48,624 nucleotides of DNA. Source: Verrucomicrobiota bacterium. GTDB lineage: Bacteria; Verrucomicrobiota; Verrucomicrobiia; Limisphaerales; CAIMTB01. Below the pieces are notes generated by a model. The model was not told where the DNA came from. It did not search any database and saw only the letters and a list, made by a program, of their open reading frames with translations. This document shows, one piece after another, positions 16,281 to 25,044 of the stretch. Position 1 is the stretch's first letter; every line of letters starts with the position of its first letter. The stretch spans positions 1 to 48,624 of the forward strand of contig CAUJJW010000235.1 in assembly GCA_963205105.1 (NCBI GenBank), given 5' to 3'. The position numbers were made by a program, and so were the translations under genes.

Positions 16281-17735
16281 GTGAAATCCTACTCCTCCGC
16301 CTCCCAACCCGTCTCACGCCGCTGGTTCCTGCGCGATTGTGGCGTCGGCCTCGGCAAGATCGCTGCCGCGGGCTTGCTGACCGACTCGTTCACGAGCCGG
16401 CTTCTTGCCGCTCCTGCCGGCGCAACAACCGCTCGCAACCCCCTGGCGCCACGCCCCACCCACTTTCCCGGCAAAGCCAAAGCCGTCATCCACCTGTTCA
16501 TGGCGGGCGCGCCCAGTCAGTTGGACCTGTTCGACAACAAGCCCGAGCTCGCCAAGCTCGAAGGCAAACCCCTGCCCCCTTCCGTGATCATGGGACAGCG
16601 CTATGCCTTCATACGCCCCGACGCCGCCGTACTCGGTCCCCGGTTCAAGTTCGCCAAACATGGGCAGGCCGGCACCGAACTCTCCGAGGTCCTTCCCCAC
16701 CTCGCCTCCGTCGTCGACGACATCTGCCTCATTCGTTCGTGCAAGACCGATCAGTTCAATCACGCCCCCGCGCAGGTCTTCTTCAACACCGGCTTCAGCC
16801 AGCCTGGCCGGCCCAGCCTGGGATCCTGGGTCACCTACGGGCTTGGCAGCACCACCCAAAACCTGCCCGCCTTCGTCGTCATGTCGACCGGTGCCGGGAT
16901 CAGCGGCGGTGCCGCCAACTGGTCCAGTGGGTTCCTGCCCACCTACTTTTCCGGGGTCCGCTTCCGCAATTCCGGCGACCCGATTCTCAACGTCTCGAAT
17001 CCCCAAGGCGTCGACGCCCAGCTTCAAACCGAAACCCTCGACCTGATCGGGAACCTGAACCGCCAGCAGCTCGAAATCATCGGCGATCCCGAGATCGAAA
17101 CCCGGATCCGAAGCTATGAAATGGCGTCCCGACTCCAAACCTCGGCCCCAGAGTTGATGGATCTTCGTCAGGAAAGCCCGGCCACCCTTCAACTGTACGG
17201 CTGCGACCCCAACAAAGCCTCCTTCGCCCGCGCCTGCTTGCTCGCGCGACGCATGGTCGAGCGCGGCGTTCGCTTCATCAACATCTACCATGAAGGCTGG
17301 GACGCTCACTCCGACGTCGTCGGAAACCTCAAAGGAAACTGCGGAGCCACCGACCAGGCCAGCGCGGCGCTGATCAAAGACCTAAAGCAGCGTGGCTTGC
17401 TCGATTCAACCCTCGTGGTGTGGGGCGGAGAGTTCGGCCGCACCCCCATGGTCGAAAGCAACGCCGCCCTTGGCCGAAGCCTCGGACGCGATCATCACCC
17501 CCAGGCCTACACCATGTGGCTCGCCGGAGGTGGCATCCGCCCCGGCCTCAATTACGGGGCCACCGACGAACTCGGCTTCCATATCGCCGAAAAACCCGTC
17601 CACGTGCACGACCTCCAGGCCACGATCCTCCATTGCCTCGGCGTGGACCACGAACGCCTGACCTACGCCTACCAGGGCCGCGATTTCCGACTGACCGACG
17701 TTCACGGCCACGTCATCCACGACATCCTCAGCTAG
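16281..17735 (+). CDS. DUF1501 family protein, Tat-exported
   Basis: A 484-residue protein starting at GTG 16281, 24 bp after the cytochrome gene, so almost certainly in its operon. The N terminus has a twin-arginine signal (SRRWFLRD at 12-19, then a hydrophobic stretch), implying folded export, perhaps with a cofactor. The body is the DUF1501, sulfatase/alkaline-phosphatase-like fold: HLFMAGAPSQLDLFD, IRSCKTDQFNHAPAQ, WGGEFGRTP, GRDHHPQAYTMWLAGGG. Conserved His/Asp residues in these blocks could bind metal. DUF1501 and DUF1549/1553 proteins are paired across PVC genomes; the activity is not established. Confidence 0.9.
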   Translation: MKSYSSASQPVSRRWFLRDCGVGLGKIAAAGLLTDSFTSRLLAAPAGATTARNPLAPRPTHFPGKAKAVIHLFMAGAPSQLDLFDNKPELAKLEGKPLPPSVIMGQRYAFIRPDAAVLGPRFKFAKHGQAGTELSEVLPHLASVVDDICLIRSCKTDQFNHAPAQVFFNTGFSQPGRPSLGSWVTYGLGSTTQNLPAFVVMSTGAGISGGAANWSSGFLPTYFSGVRFRNSGDPILNVSNPQGVDAQLQTETLDLIGNLNRQQLEIIGDPEIETRIRSYEMASRLQTSAPELMDLRQESPATLQLYGCDPNKASFARACLLARRMVERGVRFINIYHEGWDAHSDVVGNLKGNCGATDQASAALIKDLKQRGLLDSTLVVWGGEFGRTPMVESNAALGRSLGRDHHPQAYTMWLAGGGIRPGLNYGATDELGFHIAEKPVHVHDLQATILHCLGVDHERLTYAYQGRDFRLTDVHGHVIHDILS

Positions 17736-17796
17736 GCAAACACACTAAGAAATTCCCTCGCCAAGACGTAAGAGATTTATTTATGTCTTAGGGCTT

Positions 17797-19680
17797 ATGC
17801 GGGAGACGCTGTTGACGCTGCTTGAGGCGGGGGTTTCCGGAGCCCCCGAGAGCCGCGCACTGCTCGATATTGATGAACGCTTCATTTCTTACAAAACACT
17901 GCTTCAGAATGTTTTAGAGCAGGCTAAAGCCTTGGTCAGCCAGGGTATTCGACGCGGGGATCGCGTCGCCTGGATCATGCCAAATGGCCCCGAAGCCGCG
18001 CTCGCTTTCCTCGCCATCAGCACCGTCGCCACCGCCGTTCCCATCCGGTCGACGGCTTCGTTCGAAGAAGTCCGTACCCGCCTGGAATCCACCCGGGCAC
18101 GTGCCGTCGTTATGCTTAACGACCGAACGTTCGAGGCTTCAGGAGCCGCGGAGAGCCTGCATTTACCGATCGTCCGCCTCCCGGCGTTCACGGAATCCCC
18201 TGGAAACGGTTCAAGTCTGACCACCGGGTTGATGGCGTCGGCCGACGCTCAGCCCTGGGTACGCCCCTTGCCGGATGATGTTGCGGTCATCCTGACGGCA
18301 CCCGACCACGCCCACGATGCGCGACAGGTTCCCTTGACCCATCGGAATCTGGTCAGCGCGGCCCGGCACGTGGCCGCTTCCCTGGACCTTCAGCCGACGG
18401 ACTGCTGTCTCAATCTAGTGCCCCTCGACAGCATGCACGGCCTGATTGGCTGTCTGCTTGCCTCCATGACCCGCCAGGCTTCGGTGGTCTGTTCGCCCGG
18501 CTTTTGCGCCAACCGCCTGGGGCCATGGATCGTGCGATTGAAGCCCACCTGGTTTTCCGCTGTTCCAGCGATGTACCAGGCGTGGGCCGACCAACTGCTC
18601 ACCACCCGTGAGCGACTCCCACAACACGCCCTTCGCTTGGTTCGATCCTGCTCAACGGCCATGTCGACCCGCCTGCAAAAGGAAATCGAAAGCGTGTTGC
18701 AGGTCCCTGTGATCGAGGCCTATAGCGTTTCCGAGGCGGGCCATCAAATCACCAGCAACCCTCTCCCGCCACGCCTTCGCAAACCTGGCTCCGTCGGTCT
18801 GCCCACCGGAACCCGCGTGGTGATCATGGATGACGCCGGGGGGTTTCTTCCCACCGGTCAGACCGGCGAAATCGTGGTTCAGGGCGATGGCGTCACCCCA
18901 GGTTCCAACAGTGACCCCGAACTCCATCGGCGGACCTTTGTTCAAGGCTGGTACCGCACCGGAGACCTCGGGCGCCTGGATCAGGATGGATACTTGTTCC
19001 TCTCCGGCCGATCCCAGGATGTGATTCATCGAGGCGGCGATCGCATCATCCCGCGCGATGTCGAGACGGTGCTACTCGCCCATCCAGGCGTCGCGGAAGC
19101 CACCTGTTTTCCACGTCCTCATCCCACCCTGGGCGAAGATCTGGTCGCCGCCGTGGTGCTCCGCGAAGGCGCCGCCGCCACCGAAAACGGGATCCGCACT
19201 TTCGCCTTCGACCGCCTTTCCCCTCCCAAAGTCCCCAGTCGCATCCTGATTCTGGATCAGCTTCCTCACGGACCCTCCGGCAAAGTGCAGCGCCAGACCC
19301 TGGCCCAGCGTCTCGCCCACCTGTTCCGTGCCCGCCCGCTCCGCCCCCGCGATAGCATCGAAAGCTTCGTCGCCGACGTCTGGAACGACGTTCTGGAAAC
19401 GTCTGACACCGGCGTTAACGATAATTTCTTTAGCCTGGGCGGGGACTCGGTTCGGGCCGCTCGCATCGTGTGCCGCATCAATGATCTGTTCCAACTCGCC
19501 CTCCCGATGACCACCCTGTTTCGTCATCCGACAGTGGGCCAGTTCACCGATGAGCTGAAGCGATTGGCCCACCCTGCACTGCTGGAAACGATCTCGGAGA
19601 ACGTGCGGGACCTGGAGGCGCTCTCCCAACAGGACGTTCTCGATTTGCTCGCGTCTTCACCCCGACCCGCCGAGGCGTAG
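17797..19680 (+). CDS. NRPS-like adenylation plus carrier-protein didomain with degenerate A3 core
   Basis: A 627-residue protein of the acyl/aminoacyl-adenylating family fused to a carrier domain. Late core motifs are good: YSVSEAGHQI (about 309), GEIVVQGDGV, YRTGDLG (about 386), a GRSQDVIHRGGDRI hinge, and the catalytic Lys in PSGKVQR (about 495). The carrier domain is intact: DNFFSLGGDSVRAARI with phosphopantetheine Ser551. The ATP-phosphate loop A3, normally TSGTTGxPKG, reads ILTAPDHAHDARQVPLTHRN (about 160-180), keeping only the trailing THRNL. No condensation, reductase or thioesterase domain follows. It may load an unusual acid, use a modified mechanism, or have lost adenylation. It lies 61 bp after the DUF1501 gene and may share its transcript. 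Confidence 0.82.
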   Translation: MRETLLTLLEAGVSGAPESRALLDIDERFISYKTLLQNVLEQAKALVSQGIRRGDRVAWIMPNGPEAALAFLAISTVATAVPIRSTASFEEVRTRLESTRARAVVMLNDRTFEASGAAESLHLPIVRLPAFTESPGNGSSLTTGLMASADAQPWVRPLPDDVAVILTAPDHAHDARQVPLTHRNLVSAARHVAASLDLQPTDCCLNLVPLDSMHGLIGCLLASMTRQASVVCSPGFCANRLGPWIVRLKPTWFSAVPAMYQAWADQLLTTRERLPQHALRLVRSCSTAMSTRLQKEIESVLQVPVIEAYSVSEAGHQITSNPLPPRLRKPGSVGLPTGTRVVIMDDAGGFLPTGQTGEIVVQGDGVTPGSNSDPELHRRTFVQGWYRTGDLGRLDQDGYLFLSGRSQDVIHRGGDRIIPRDVETVLLAHPGVAEATCFPRPHPTLGEDLVAAVVLREGAAATENGIRTFAFDRLSPPKVPSRILILDQLPHGPSGKVQRQTLAQRLAHLFRARPLRPRDSIESFVADVWNDVLETSDTGVNDNFFSLGGDSVRAARIVCRINDLFQLALPMTTLFRHPTVGQFTDELKRLAHPALLETISENVRDLEALSQQDVLDLLASSPRPAEA

Positions 19681-19780
19681 CGGCAGCACGGCACGGTTGG
19701 GTGGGCGGGCATGGTTGTCCTTTTTCAGACAAGCCGCACGTCGCTTCAGCGAATCGGACCATCGCAACCCCCGCCCCACC

Positions 19781-20191
19781 ATGAACCCTCAGAATTCAAC
19801 GGAAGAGTACCTGCTCCTGATCCGCGGCACCCACTGGAATCACGGCTTGTCCCCCACCGAACTCCAGACCGTCATGGCGAACTTTTACGGCTGGGTGGAT
19901 TCCCTCAGCCAAAAGGGCGTTCATCGGGGCGCCCAACCCCTGGTCGAAGAGGGCAAAATCGTCGCCGGCCCCCAGGGCAAATCCGTCACCGACGGGGTGT
20001 TCGCCGAATCCAAGGAAGCCATCGCCGGCTATTTCCGGCTGGGCGTGGCATCCATGGAGGAAGCCGTTCGGCTCGCCCAGGCTTGTCCGATTCTGGCTTA
20101 TGGCGCCGAAATTGAAGTCCGTCCCATCGCCGACCTGTGTCGTCCGATGGCCGAGGTGAAGGCCCGGCACCATGATCCCGCCAGCTCCTGA
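19781..20191 (+). CDS. YCII/DGPF-related protein
   Basis: A 136-residue ferredoxin-like alpha-beta protein of the YCII/DGPF superfamily: YLLLIRG near the N terminus, GAQPLVEEGK in the middle, and KSVTDGVFAESKEAIAGYF, where the family's DGPF signature appears as DGVF. These proteins are the standard neighbours of ECF42 sigma factors, and the next gene is one. The ATG at 19781 is preferred over an in-frame ATG at 19697 because family members begin with a few residues before the first beta strand. Biochemical role unknown. Confidence 0.83.
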   Translation: MNPQNSTEEYLLLIRGTHWNHGLSPTELQTVMANFYGWVDSLSQKGVHRGAQPLVEEGKIVAGPQGKSVTDGVFAESKEAIAGYFRLGVASMEEAVRLAQACPILAYGAEIEVRPIADLCRPMAEVKARHHDPASS

Positions 20192-21467
20192 CGCTCCGCA
20201 TCCGACCGGTGACATCGCGGAAGACCTCTTCCGCCGGGAAAGCGGTCGGCTCGTGGCCATCCTGACCGGCCAACTGGGAGTCCACCGCCTGCAGCTTGCC
20301 GAGGACGTGGTCCAGGAGGCCTTGGTGCGCGCCCTTCAGACCTGGCCCTACCGAGGCGTACCGGACAATCCGGCCGCCTGGCTGACCCAGACCGCGAAGA
20401 ATCTGGCCCTGGACCATCTTCGACGGGAACAGCGTTGGCAGGAAAAGGAACCTGGCATAGCCACCGAACATGCCCGATGGCTGGCAACGCCCGCACCGGT
20501 TTCCCAGGAGGCCGAGGCGGGAGGCCTGGGCGACGAAACACTCCGGATGCTGTTCGTCTGCTTCCATCCGCAATTGTCCGTCGAAGCCCAAACCGCCCTG
20601 GCCCTGCGGACGTTGTGTGGGTTGAGTCCCGCCGAGATCGCCGCCGCCTTTCTGACCACGGAAGCGGCCGTCAGCAAGCGACTGGTTCGCGCCCGCCAAC
20701 GCATTCGGGAATTGGCGTTACCCTTCGCGGTTCCCGGCCCGGAGGAACTGCCTACCCGCCTGGATGGGGTTCTGGGCACTCTCTATCTGCTGTTCAGCGA
20801 GGGGTATAAGGCCTCCGGCGGCGATCGTTTGGTGCGTGAGGAACTCTGCAACGAAGCCATCCGCCTGGCGCTGCAACTCACCACCCATCCCGCCACCCGC
20901 CAGCCCAAAACCCACGCCCTGATTGCCCTGATGCTGCTCAACGCCGCGCGTCTGCCCGGACGCACCGACGATTCCGGGCACCTGCTCCGCCTCCAGGAAC
21001 AGGACCGTCGCCTCTGGAGCCAGCCCATGATTCAGCAGGGCATTCAGCACCTCGCGTTATCCGCGACCGGCCAGGAGATCACCGAGTACCATCTCGAGGC
21101 GGGCATCGCCGCCTGCCACAGCACCGCCTCCGACGATGCTCATACCGACTGGAATCGGATTCTTGGGCTCTATGACCAACTCGCTCGGATGTCGCCCTCG
21201 CCGATCATTGCCCTGAACCGGTCGGTCGCGGTGTCCCGGGTTCACGGCCCCGCCGCCGGGCTGGAGGCCATGGACCGAATCTCACGGGCGCACCGGTTGG
21301 AGACCTACCACTTGTTCCATGCGGTCCGCGGCTCCTTCGAATCGGAGTTGGGGCGCTTCAACGAAGCTTTGGCCTCCTATCAAAAGGCCGAGTCGCTCGC
21401 GGTTCTGCCTTCCGAACGCGCCTTCCTCGCCCGTCGGATTCAGGAATGCACGGCGAAGCTGGTTTAG
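20172..21467 (+). CDS. ECF42-type RNA polymerase sigma factor with C-terminal extension
   Basis: A 431-residue sigma factor, far longer than a plain ECF protein. Sigma-2 (about 15-85: LAEDVVQEALVRALQTWP, NPAAWLTQTAKNLALDHLRR) and sigma-4 (about 125-185: GLSPAEIAAAFLTTEAAVSKRLVRAR) are followed by about 240 residues of helical repeat-like extension, starting at LDGVLGTLYLLFSEGY and including IIALNRSVAVSRVHG. The extension is typical of ECF42, which works without a classical anti-sigma factor. It overlaps the YCII-like gene by 20 bp. Confidence 0.9.
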   Translation: MIPPAPDAPHPTGDIAEDLFRRESGRLVAILTGQLGVHRLQLAEDVVQEALVRALQTWPYRGVPDNPAAWLTQTAKNLALDHLRREQRWQEKEPGIATEHARWLATPAPVSQEAEAGGLGDETLRMLFVCFHPQLSVEAQTALALRTLCGLSPAEIAAAFLTTEAAVSKRLVRARQRIRELALPFAVPGPEELPTRLDGVLGTLYLLFSEGYKASGGDRLVREELCNEAIRLALQLTTHPATRQPKTHALIALMLLNAARLPGRTDDSGHLLRLQEQDRRLWSQPMIQQGIQHLALSATGQEITEYHLEAGIAACHSTASDDAHTDWNRILGLYDQLARMSPSPIIALNRSVAVSRVHGPAAGLEAMDRISRAHRLETYHLFHAVRGSFESELGRFNEALASYQKAESLAVLPSERAFLARRIQECTAKLV

Positions 21468-21522
21468 TGGAACCTCTGCGGATGGGCGCCCCAGGCCCTC
21501 TCGGGGTTCGCGCGAGTGCCGA

Positions 21523-22554
21523 TCACCCCGCTCGTGACCCCGGCTTATCCGTTGAGGACGGTTTGACTCTCATCGGAACGGAACGCCGCTCGAAGCGATC
21601 TCCGACCTTCCACAACCACTCGAATCCCAGATTCGCCAGCGCGACACCACACAGGGCGACGCCTACCCCGATCCACCCCAAGGTCGGAAACTCCTCGTGC
21701 AGGGTCCAAACGAACTGCCCGAGGCAAAGAAACGCCACCACCAGCAGCGTGGGTTTGCGTCCGATCTTATCCACCACGAACGCCCCGAGCGGGGCGCCCA
21801 AGGCGACGACGGGGGCTGCGGCCAGCCAGTTCTCAAACACCCCGGGCTGAACCCCCGTGACCAGGTTCTTGGTGGCCATCCCAACCAGTGAGGTAAAGGC
21901 CATGATGATGACCGACGAGGGAATCGCCGATTTCAAATCGGACCGCATCAGGAGAACCATCACCGAGTACAGCACCATGTCGATGCCCACCCCGGTGACG
22001 GCCGCCACGGTCGCACCCGCCAAAAGCCCGACCCAGAATCCGGTGACGCGATCGAAGGCATGGGCGACCGGCGTCTCCCCGATGTTCGCGCAGATCTGGT
22101 TGGTTCGATACATGTGCAGGACGCCGAAACTCGCCCACACCACGGCAAAGACCACCTTGATGGCAAAACCTGGAATGAGCGGAGCGACGAAAAGAATCCC
22201 CAGAGGGGTCCCGATCAGCGAACCCAGCATGCACCAACGCAGCATCACCCACTCCAGGTGTTGTCGCCGACACAGGATGAAAATGCTGGCGCTCGTCATG
22301 CCGATCGACTGAACGGCAAAACTGAAATCCCGGCCAAGGGTTGCCGGCAGGTCGAAGAGGAGGACCAGAATGGGAAACCCCACAGTGCCGCCGCCCATCG
22401 GGGTGGACCCCGCCACGTAGGAACCAAAAGCCATGGCCACCGCGATTCCCCAGTGCTCGCGGAGGGTCTGCCAGTGGTCTCCGACGATCACAAGGGTCAG
22501 CCAACTCCCGTAGAAGCACAGCAGCCAACCAAGCCAGGGCCAGAGTCGTCTCAC
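21523..22554 (-). CDS. TSUP (TauE/SafE) family membrane permease
   Basis: A 343-residue polytopic protein with about eight to nine hydrophobic segments. The family motif is GSYVAGSTPMGGGTVGFPIL near residue 35, with a second half repeating the pattern at GLLAGATVAAVTGVGIDMVL. TSUP proteins move sulfite, sulfonates, sulfoacetate or other organic anions. I start at GTG 22554, whose first bases overlap the nucleotidyltransferase stop in GTGA. The open frame extends further upstream to 22683, but that part overlaps the nucleotidyltransferase gene and has no membrane-protein character. The role beside a nucleotidyltransferase is unclear; the overlap may only reflect compact packing. Confidence 0.82.
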   Translation of the reverse strand: MRRLWPWLGWLLCFYGSWLTLVIVGDHWQTLREHWGIAVAMAFGSYVAGSTPMGGGTVGFPILVLLFDLPATLGRDFSFAVQSIGMTSASIFILCRRQHLEWVMLRWCMLGSLIGTPLGILFVAPLIPGFAIKVVFAVVWASFGVLHMYRTNQICANIGETPVAHAFDRVTGFWVGLLAGATVAAVTGVGIDMVLYSVMVLLMRSDLKSAIPSSVIIMAFTSLVGMATKNLVTGVQPGVFENWLAAAPVVALGAPLGAFVVDKIGRKPTLLVVAFLCLGQFVWTLHEEFPTLGWIGVGVALCGVALANLGFEWLWKVGDRFERRSVPMRVKPSSTDKPGSRAG

Positions 22555-23000
22555 GGCAGGTGATCGAGGTCGGCTAGATCCTTGTTGCGACCACTGGCTC
22601 GCTTGTTGGCCTTGAGGTCGGCGAGAGCAATGAAGGGGACACGCAGTCCATCCAGTTCGGATGTGACACCTCGCGGGCGGCATTCATTGAAATGGACCCC
22701 ATCGATCCCCGTCTGAATCTCAATCCTGTTGGGAGGCACCCCCATGCGAACGATTCTGTCGGGCTGCAGGAAGAGATCCGCGCTCAGCTCCGGTAAATCG
22801 AAGCCAAACTGGCGCAAGGCCTTCACCAAGCGATCCGCGTTGTCGGGATGCACCGCTATCCAGACATCCAAGTCAGCGGTGGCACGGGGATACCCATGAA
22901 AAGCGACAGCGTGGCCGCCGATCACAAGATACTCAACGCCTTGGTCGTTCAGCGACTGCAAGAACTCTCTGAAATCCCTGGTCAACGAGTGTGGACCCAT
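22551..23000 (-). CDS. Nucleotidyltransferase-fold protein (DUF6036-like)
   Basis: A 149-residue protein with the minimal nucleotidyltransferase pattern: GVEYLVIGGHAVAFHG, then ATADLDVWI, giving the GG and D-x-D metal-binding positions (Gly28-Gly29, Asp43 and Asp45). The C terminus has FIALADLKANK, in which an aspartate and lysine are conserved in the family. Such proteins are often in toxin-antitoxin-like or small accessory pairs. Here the partner is a 76-residue protein whose gene overlaps by 68 bp in another frame. It is joined to the TSUP gene by GTGA. A role in nucleotide transfer to a protein or RNA is inferred from the fold only. Confidence 0.8.
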   Translation of the reverse strand: MGPHSLTRDFREFLQSLNDQGVEYLVIGGHAVAFHGYPRATADLDVWIAVHPDNADRLVKALRQFGFDLPELSADLFLQPDRIVRMGVPPNRIEIQTGIDGVHFNECRPRGVTSELDGLRVPFIALADLKANKRASGRNKDLADLDHLP

Positions 23001-23163
23001 AATTCATTCGCCTGAGAGCTTCCACGTGTTCCAGCCTTTGAACGGGCGATTGCCCCCACCAATAGCGTCGGTCCGCATCGTCCGCCTCGGCGAAGGTAAG
23101 CACATCGAGTCCCTGCCGGGGCGCTGGCCGTGGTGTCGACGAACGTGGCTCGGGTGGCGACAT
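22933..23163 (-). CDS. Small acidic protein partner of the nucleotidyltransferase
   Basis: A 76-residue protein with TFAEADDADRRYWWGQSPVQ then HVEALRRMNYG and FQRVLAVAERP. The EADxADxxYW...LEHLExLRRxxYG...RLQRVL pattern recurs in small proteins encoded just upstream of such nucleotidyltransferases, as I recall the family. The start may be ATG 23163 or GTG 23103; the latter removes a Pro/Arg-rich head that looks unlike the family. Its last 68 bp overlap the start of the nucleotidyltransferase in a different frame. Function unknown. The 173 bases between its start and 23336 show no other gene. Confidence 0.6.
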   Translation of the reverse strand: MSPPEPRSSTPRPAPRQGLDVLTFAEADDADRRYWWGQSPVQRLEHVEALRRMNYGSTLVDQGFQRVLAVAERPRR

Positions 23164-23336
23164 GGTCAGAACCTACCGATTTCGACGGGCCAAGCAATCC
23201 ATGCGGTTGCCGAGCTGAGTGAAATGCGCCACCTCGCCGCACCGGCATCACTTTGCAGGGGATGGTGTCGGGGCCTGCTCGCCTGACAATTTCCTGCACC
23301 TGCTCCGCCCTCAGGAACAGGATCTGGATCGACGAA

Positions 23337-24767
23337 TCACCACTCGCCCGATCCCAAATACTCGTGGATCGCTCGTGCGGCTTTGCGGCCGGCGCCCATG
23401 GCCAGGATCACCGTCGCACCGCCCGACACAATATCCCCGCCGGCGAACACCCCGCGCTTACTCGTCTTCAATCGCTCCGCGTCCGCCACGATGTAGCCGT
23501 GCCGGGTCGTGGCCAGATCCGGGGTCGTGGATTGCACCAACGGGTTACCCCGGTTGCCGATCGCGATAATCGCCACTTGGATCGGCAGAACTGTCTCGGA
23601 ACCGGGCACCGGCACAGGACTACGCCGACCCGACTTGTCGGGCTCACCCAATGCCATCTGCTGAAGCACCACGCCGGTCAACCACCCTTTGTCGTCTCCT
23701 TGAAAAGCAACGGGATTGGTCAGCATGCGGAACTGAACGCCCTCATCCCGCGCGTGATGTGCCTCCTCGGCGCGCGCGGGCATCTCCGCCTCGGATCGGC
23801 GGTACAGAATGGTGGCGGTCCGGGCGCCGAGTCGCAGCGCGGTCCGCACCGCATCCATCGCGGTGTTTCCGCCGCCAAACACCGCAACATCCTTGCCCCG
23901 GCAGTCGTAGATCGGGTTGTCGTAGGCGGGGAACTCATTGGCCTTCATGAGGTTCACCCGGGTGAGAAATTCATTGGCGGAATAGACACCGCACAAGTGC
24001 TCGCCAGGAATGTTGAGGAACATCGGCAAACCGGCCCCGGTCGCCACGAACACCGCATCGTAGCCCTCCTCACCCAACAACTCATCCACGGTCACCGTCC
24101 GACCGACGACCACGTTGGTCCGGAATTCCACCCCCATCCGCCGCAGATTCTCCACTTCCTCCCGAACGATCTCCTTCGGCAGGCGGAACTCCGGGATGCC
24201 ATAGACGAGCACGCCGCCAATCTCGTGAAGCGCCTCCAGAACGGTCACTTCATGCCCCTTCAAGGTCAGGTCGCCGGCACAGCTCAAACCTGCGGGCCCG
24301 CTGCCGATGATCGCCACTTTCTTGCCCGTGGACGGCGCGCGTTCCGGCAAGCCCACCTTCCCGACCTTGCGCTCGTAATCCGCCACGAAACGTTCCAGGT
24401 ACCCGATGGCGACGGGCTCACCCCGATTCCCGAGCACGCACGAGCCTTCGCATTGCTTCTCCTGCGGGCAGACCCGCCCGGTCACCGCCGGCAGGACGTT
24501 GTCTTCGCGGATCTTGGCCGCTGCCCCGAGGTAATCGCCGGCCACCACGAGGTCGATGAAGTCCCGGACCTTCACGCCGACCGGGCAGGCGGTGAAACAT
24601 TGCTGGCTCTTGCAGGACAGGCAGCGCAGGGCTTCCTGCTGCGCGACCGCACCATCCAGGCCGAGGTTCACTTCATGAAAATGATGCGCGCGCTCGGCAG
24701 CCGGCTCTTCCGGCATCGTCTGCCGGTGGATCTTCATCCGTTCTCGGGGGGGCAAAGGGTTGTTCAT
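23337..24767 (-). CDS. nfnB: NfnB/GltD-like NAD(P)-binding iron-sulfur flavoprotein
   Basis: A 476-residue protein. The N-terminal Cys-rich region (about 45-110: CLSCKSQQCFTACPVGVKV and GRVCPQEKQCEGSCV) binds Fe-S clusters. Then come an FAD Rossmann motif, VAIIGSGPAGLSCAG (about 155), and an NADPH Rossmann motif, DVAVFGGGNTAMDAV (about 295). The family covers glutamate synthase small subunits, sulfide dehydrogenase alpha and NfnB. The NfnA-like gene 277 bp upstream on the same strand, and the absence of a glutamate synthase large subunit, favour an NfnAB electron-bifurcating NADH:ferredoxin/NADPH transhydrogenase. SudAB or stand-alone GltA remain possible. The ATG at 24767 is used; the frame stays open upstream, but that part lies in a repeat. 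Confidence 0.75.
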   Translation of the reverse strand: MNNPLPPRERMKIHRQTMPEEPAAERAHHFHEVNLGLDGAVAQQEALRCLSCKSQQCFTACPVGVKVRDFIDLVVAGDYLGAAAKIREDNVLPAVTGRVCPQEKQCEGSCVLGNRGEPVAIGYLERFVADYERKVGKVGLPERAPSTGKKVAIIGSGPAGLSCAGDLTLKGHEVTVLEALHEIGGVLVYGIPEFRLPKEIVREEVENLRRMGVEFRTNVVVGRTVTVDELLGEEGYDAVFVATGAGLPMFLNIPGEHLCGVYSANEFLTRVNLMKANEFPAYDNPIYDCRGKDVAVFGGGNTAMDAVRTALRLGARTATILYRRSEAEMPARAEEAHHARDEGVQFRMLTNPVAFQGDDKGWLTGVVLQQMALGEPDKSGRRSPVPVPGSETVLPIQVAIIAIGNRGNPLVQSTTPDLATTRHGYIVADAERLKTSKRGVFAGGDIVSGGATVILAMGAGRKAARAIHEYLGSGEW

Positions 24768-24844
24768 GGGGCTGGTTCGGGGCTCAACAGGGAATCGGAA
24801 CAGGATCAGGCTTTTGGAAAAGCCCCAGCGATTCAGTTGGAATG

Positions 24845-25009
24845 GATGGCGTTCACGCCAAGACGCTGAGACGCAAAGAAAAGGAATAAAATGGCGGGAT
24901 CGTGACCTGCCAAGCACCCCAACCTTTTGGTTTGTGGATTCTCAGAGGTGCAGTCCTCGTTTTCGGCCGGTCCAGCTTGGCGTCTTCGCGTCTTCGCGTG
25001 AGATCCATC
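24845..25009. repeat. Inverted-repeat (MITE-like) element between nfnA and nfnB
   Basis: The left arm (24845-24878, GATGG...TTCACGCCAAGACGC) and right arm (24976-25009, CTTGGCGTCTTCGCG...CCATC) are imperfect reverse complements over about 33 bp, enclosing roughly 97 bp. No coding potential is visible. It sits inside what should be a tightly spaced operon, so it looks like an insertion. Confidence 0.6.
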
Positions 25010-25044
25010 GGAATCGGTCCGGCGAAGAAGAACCAGGCGCACAG

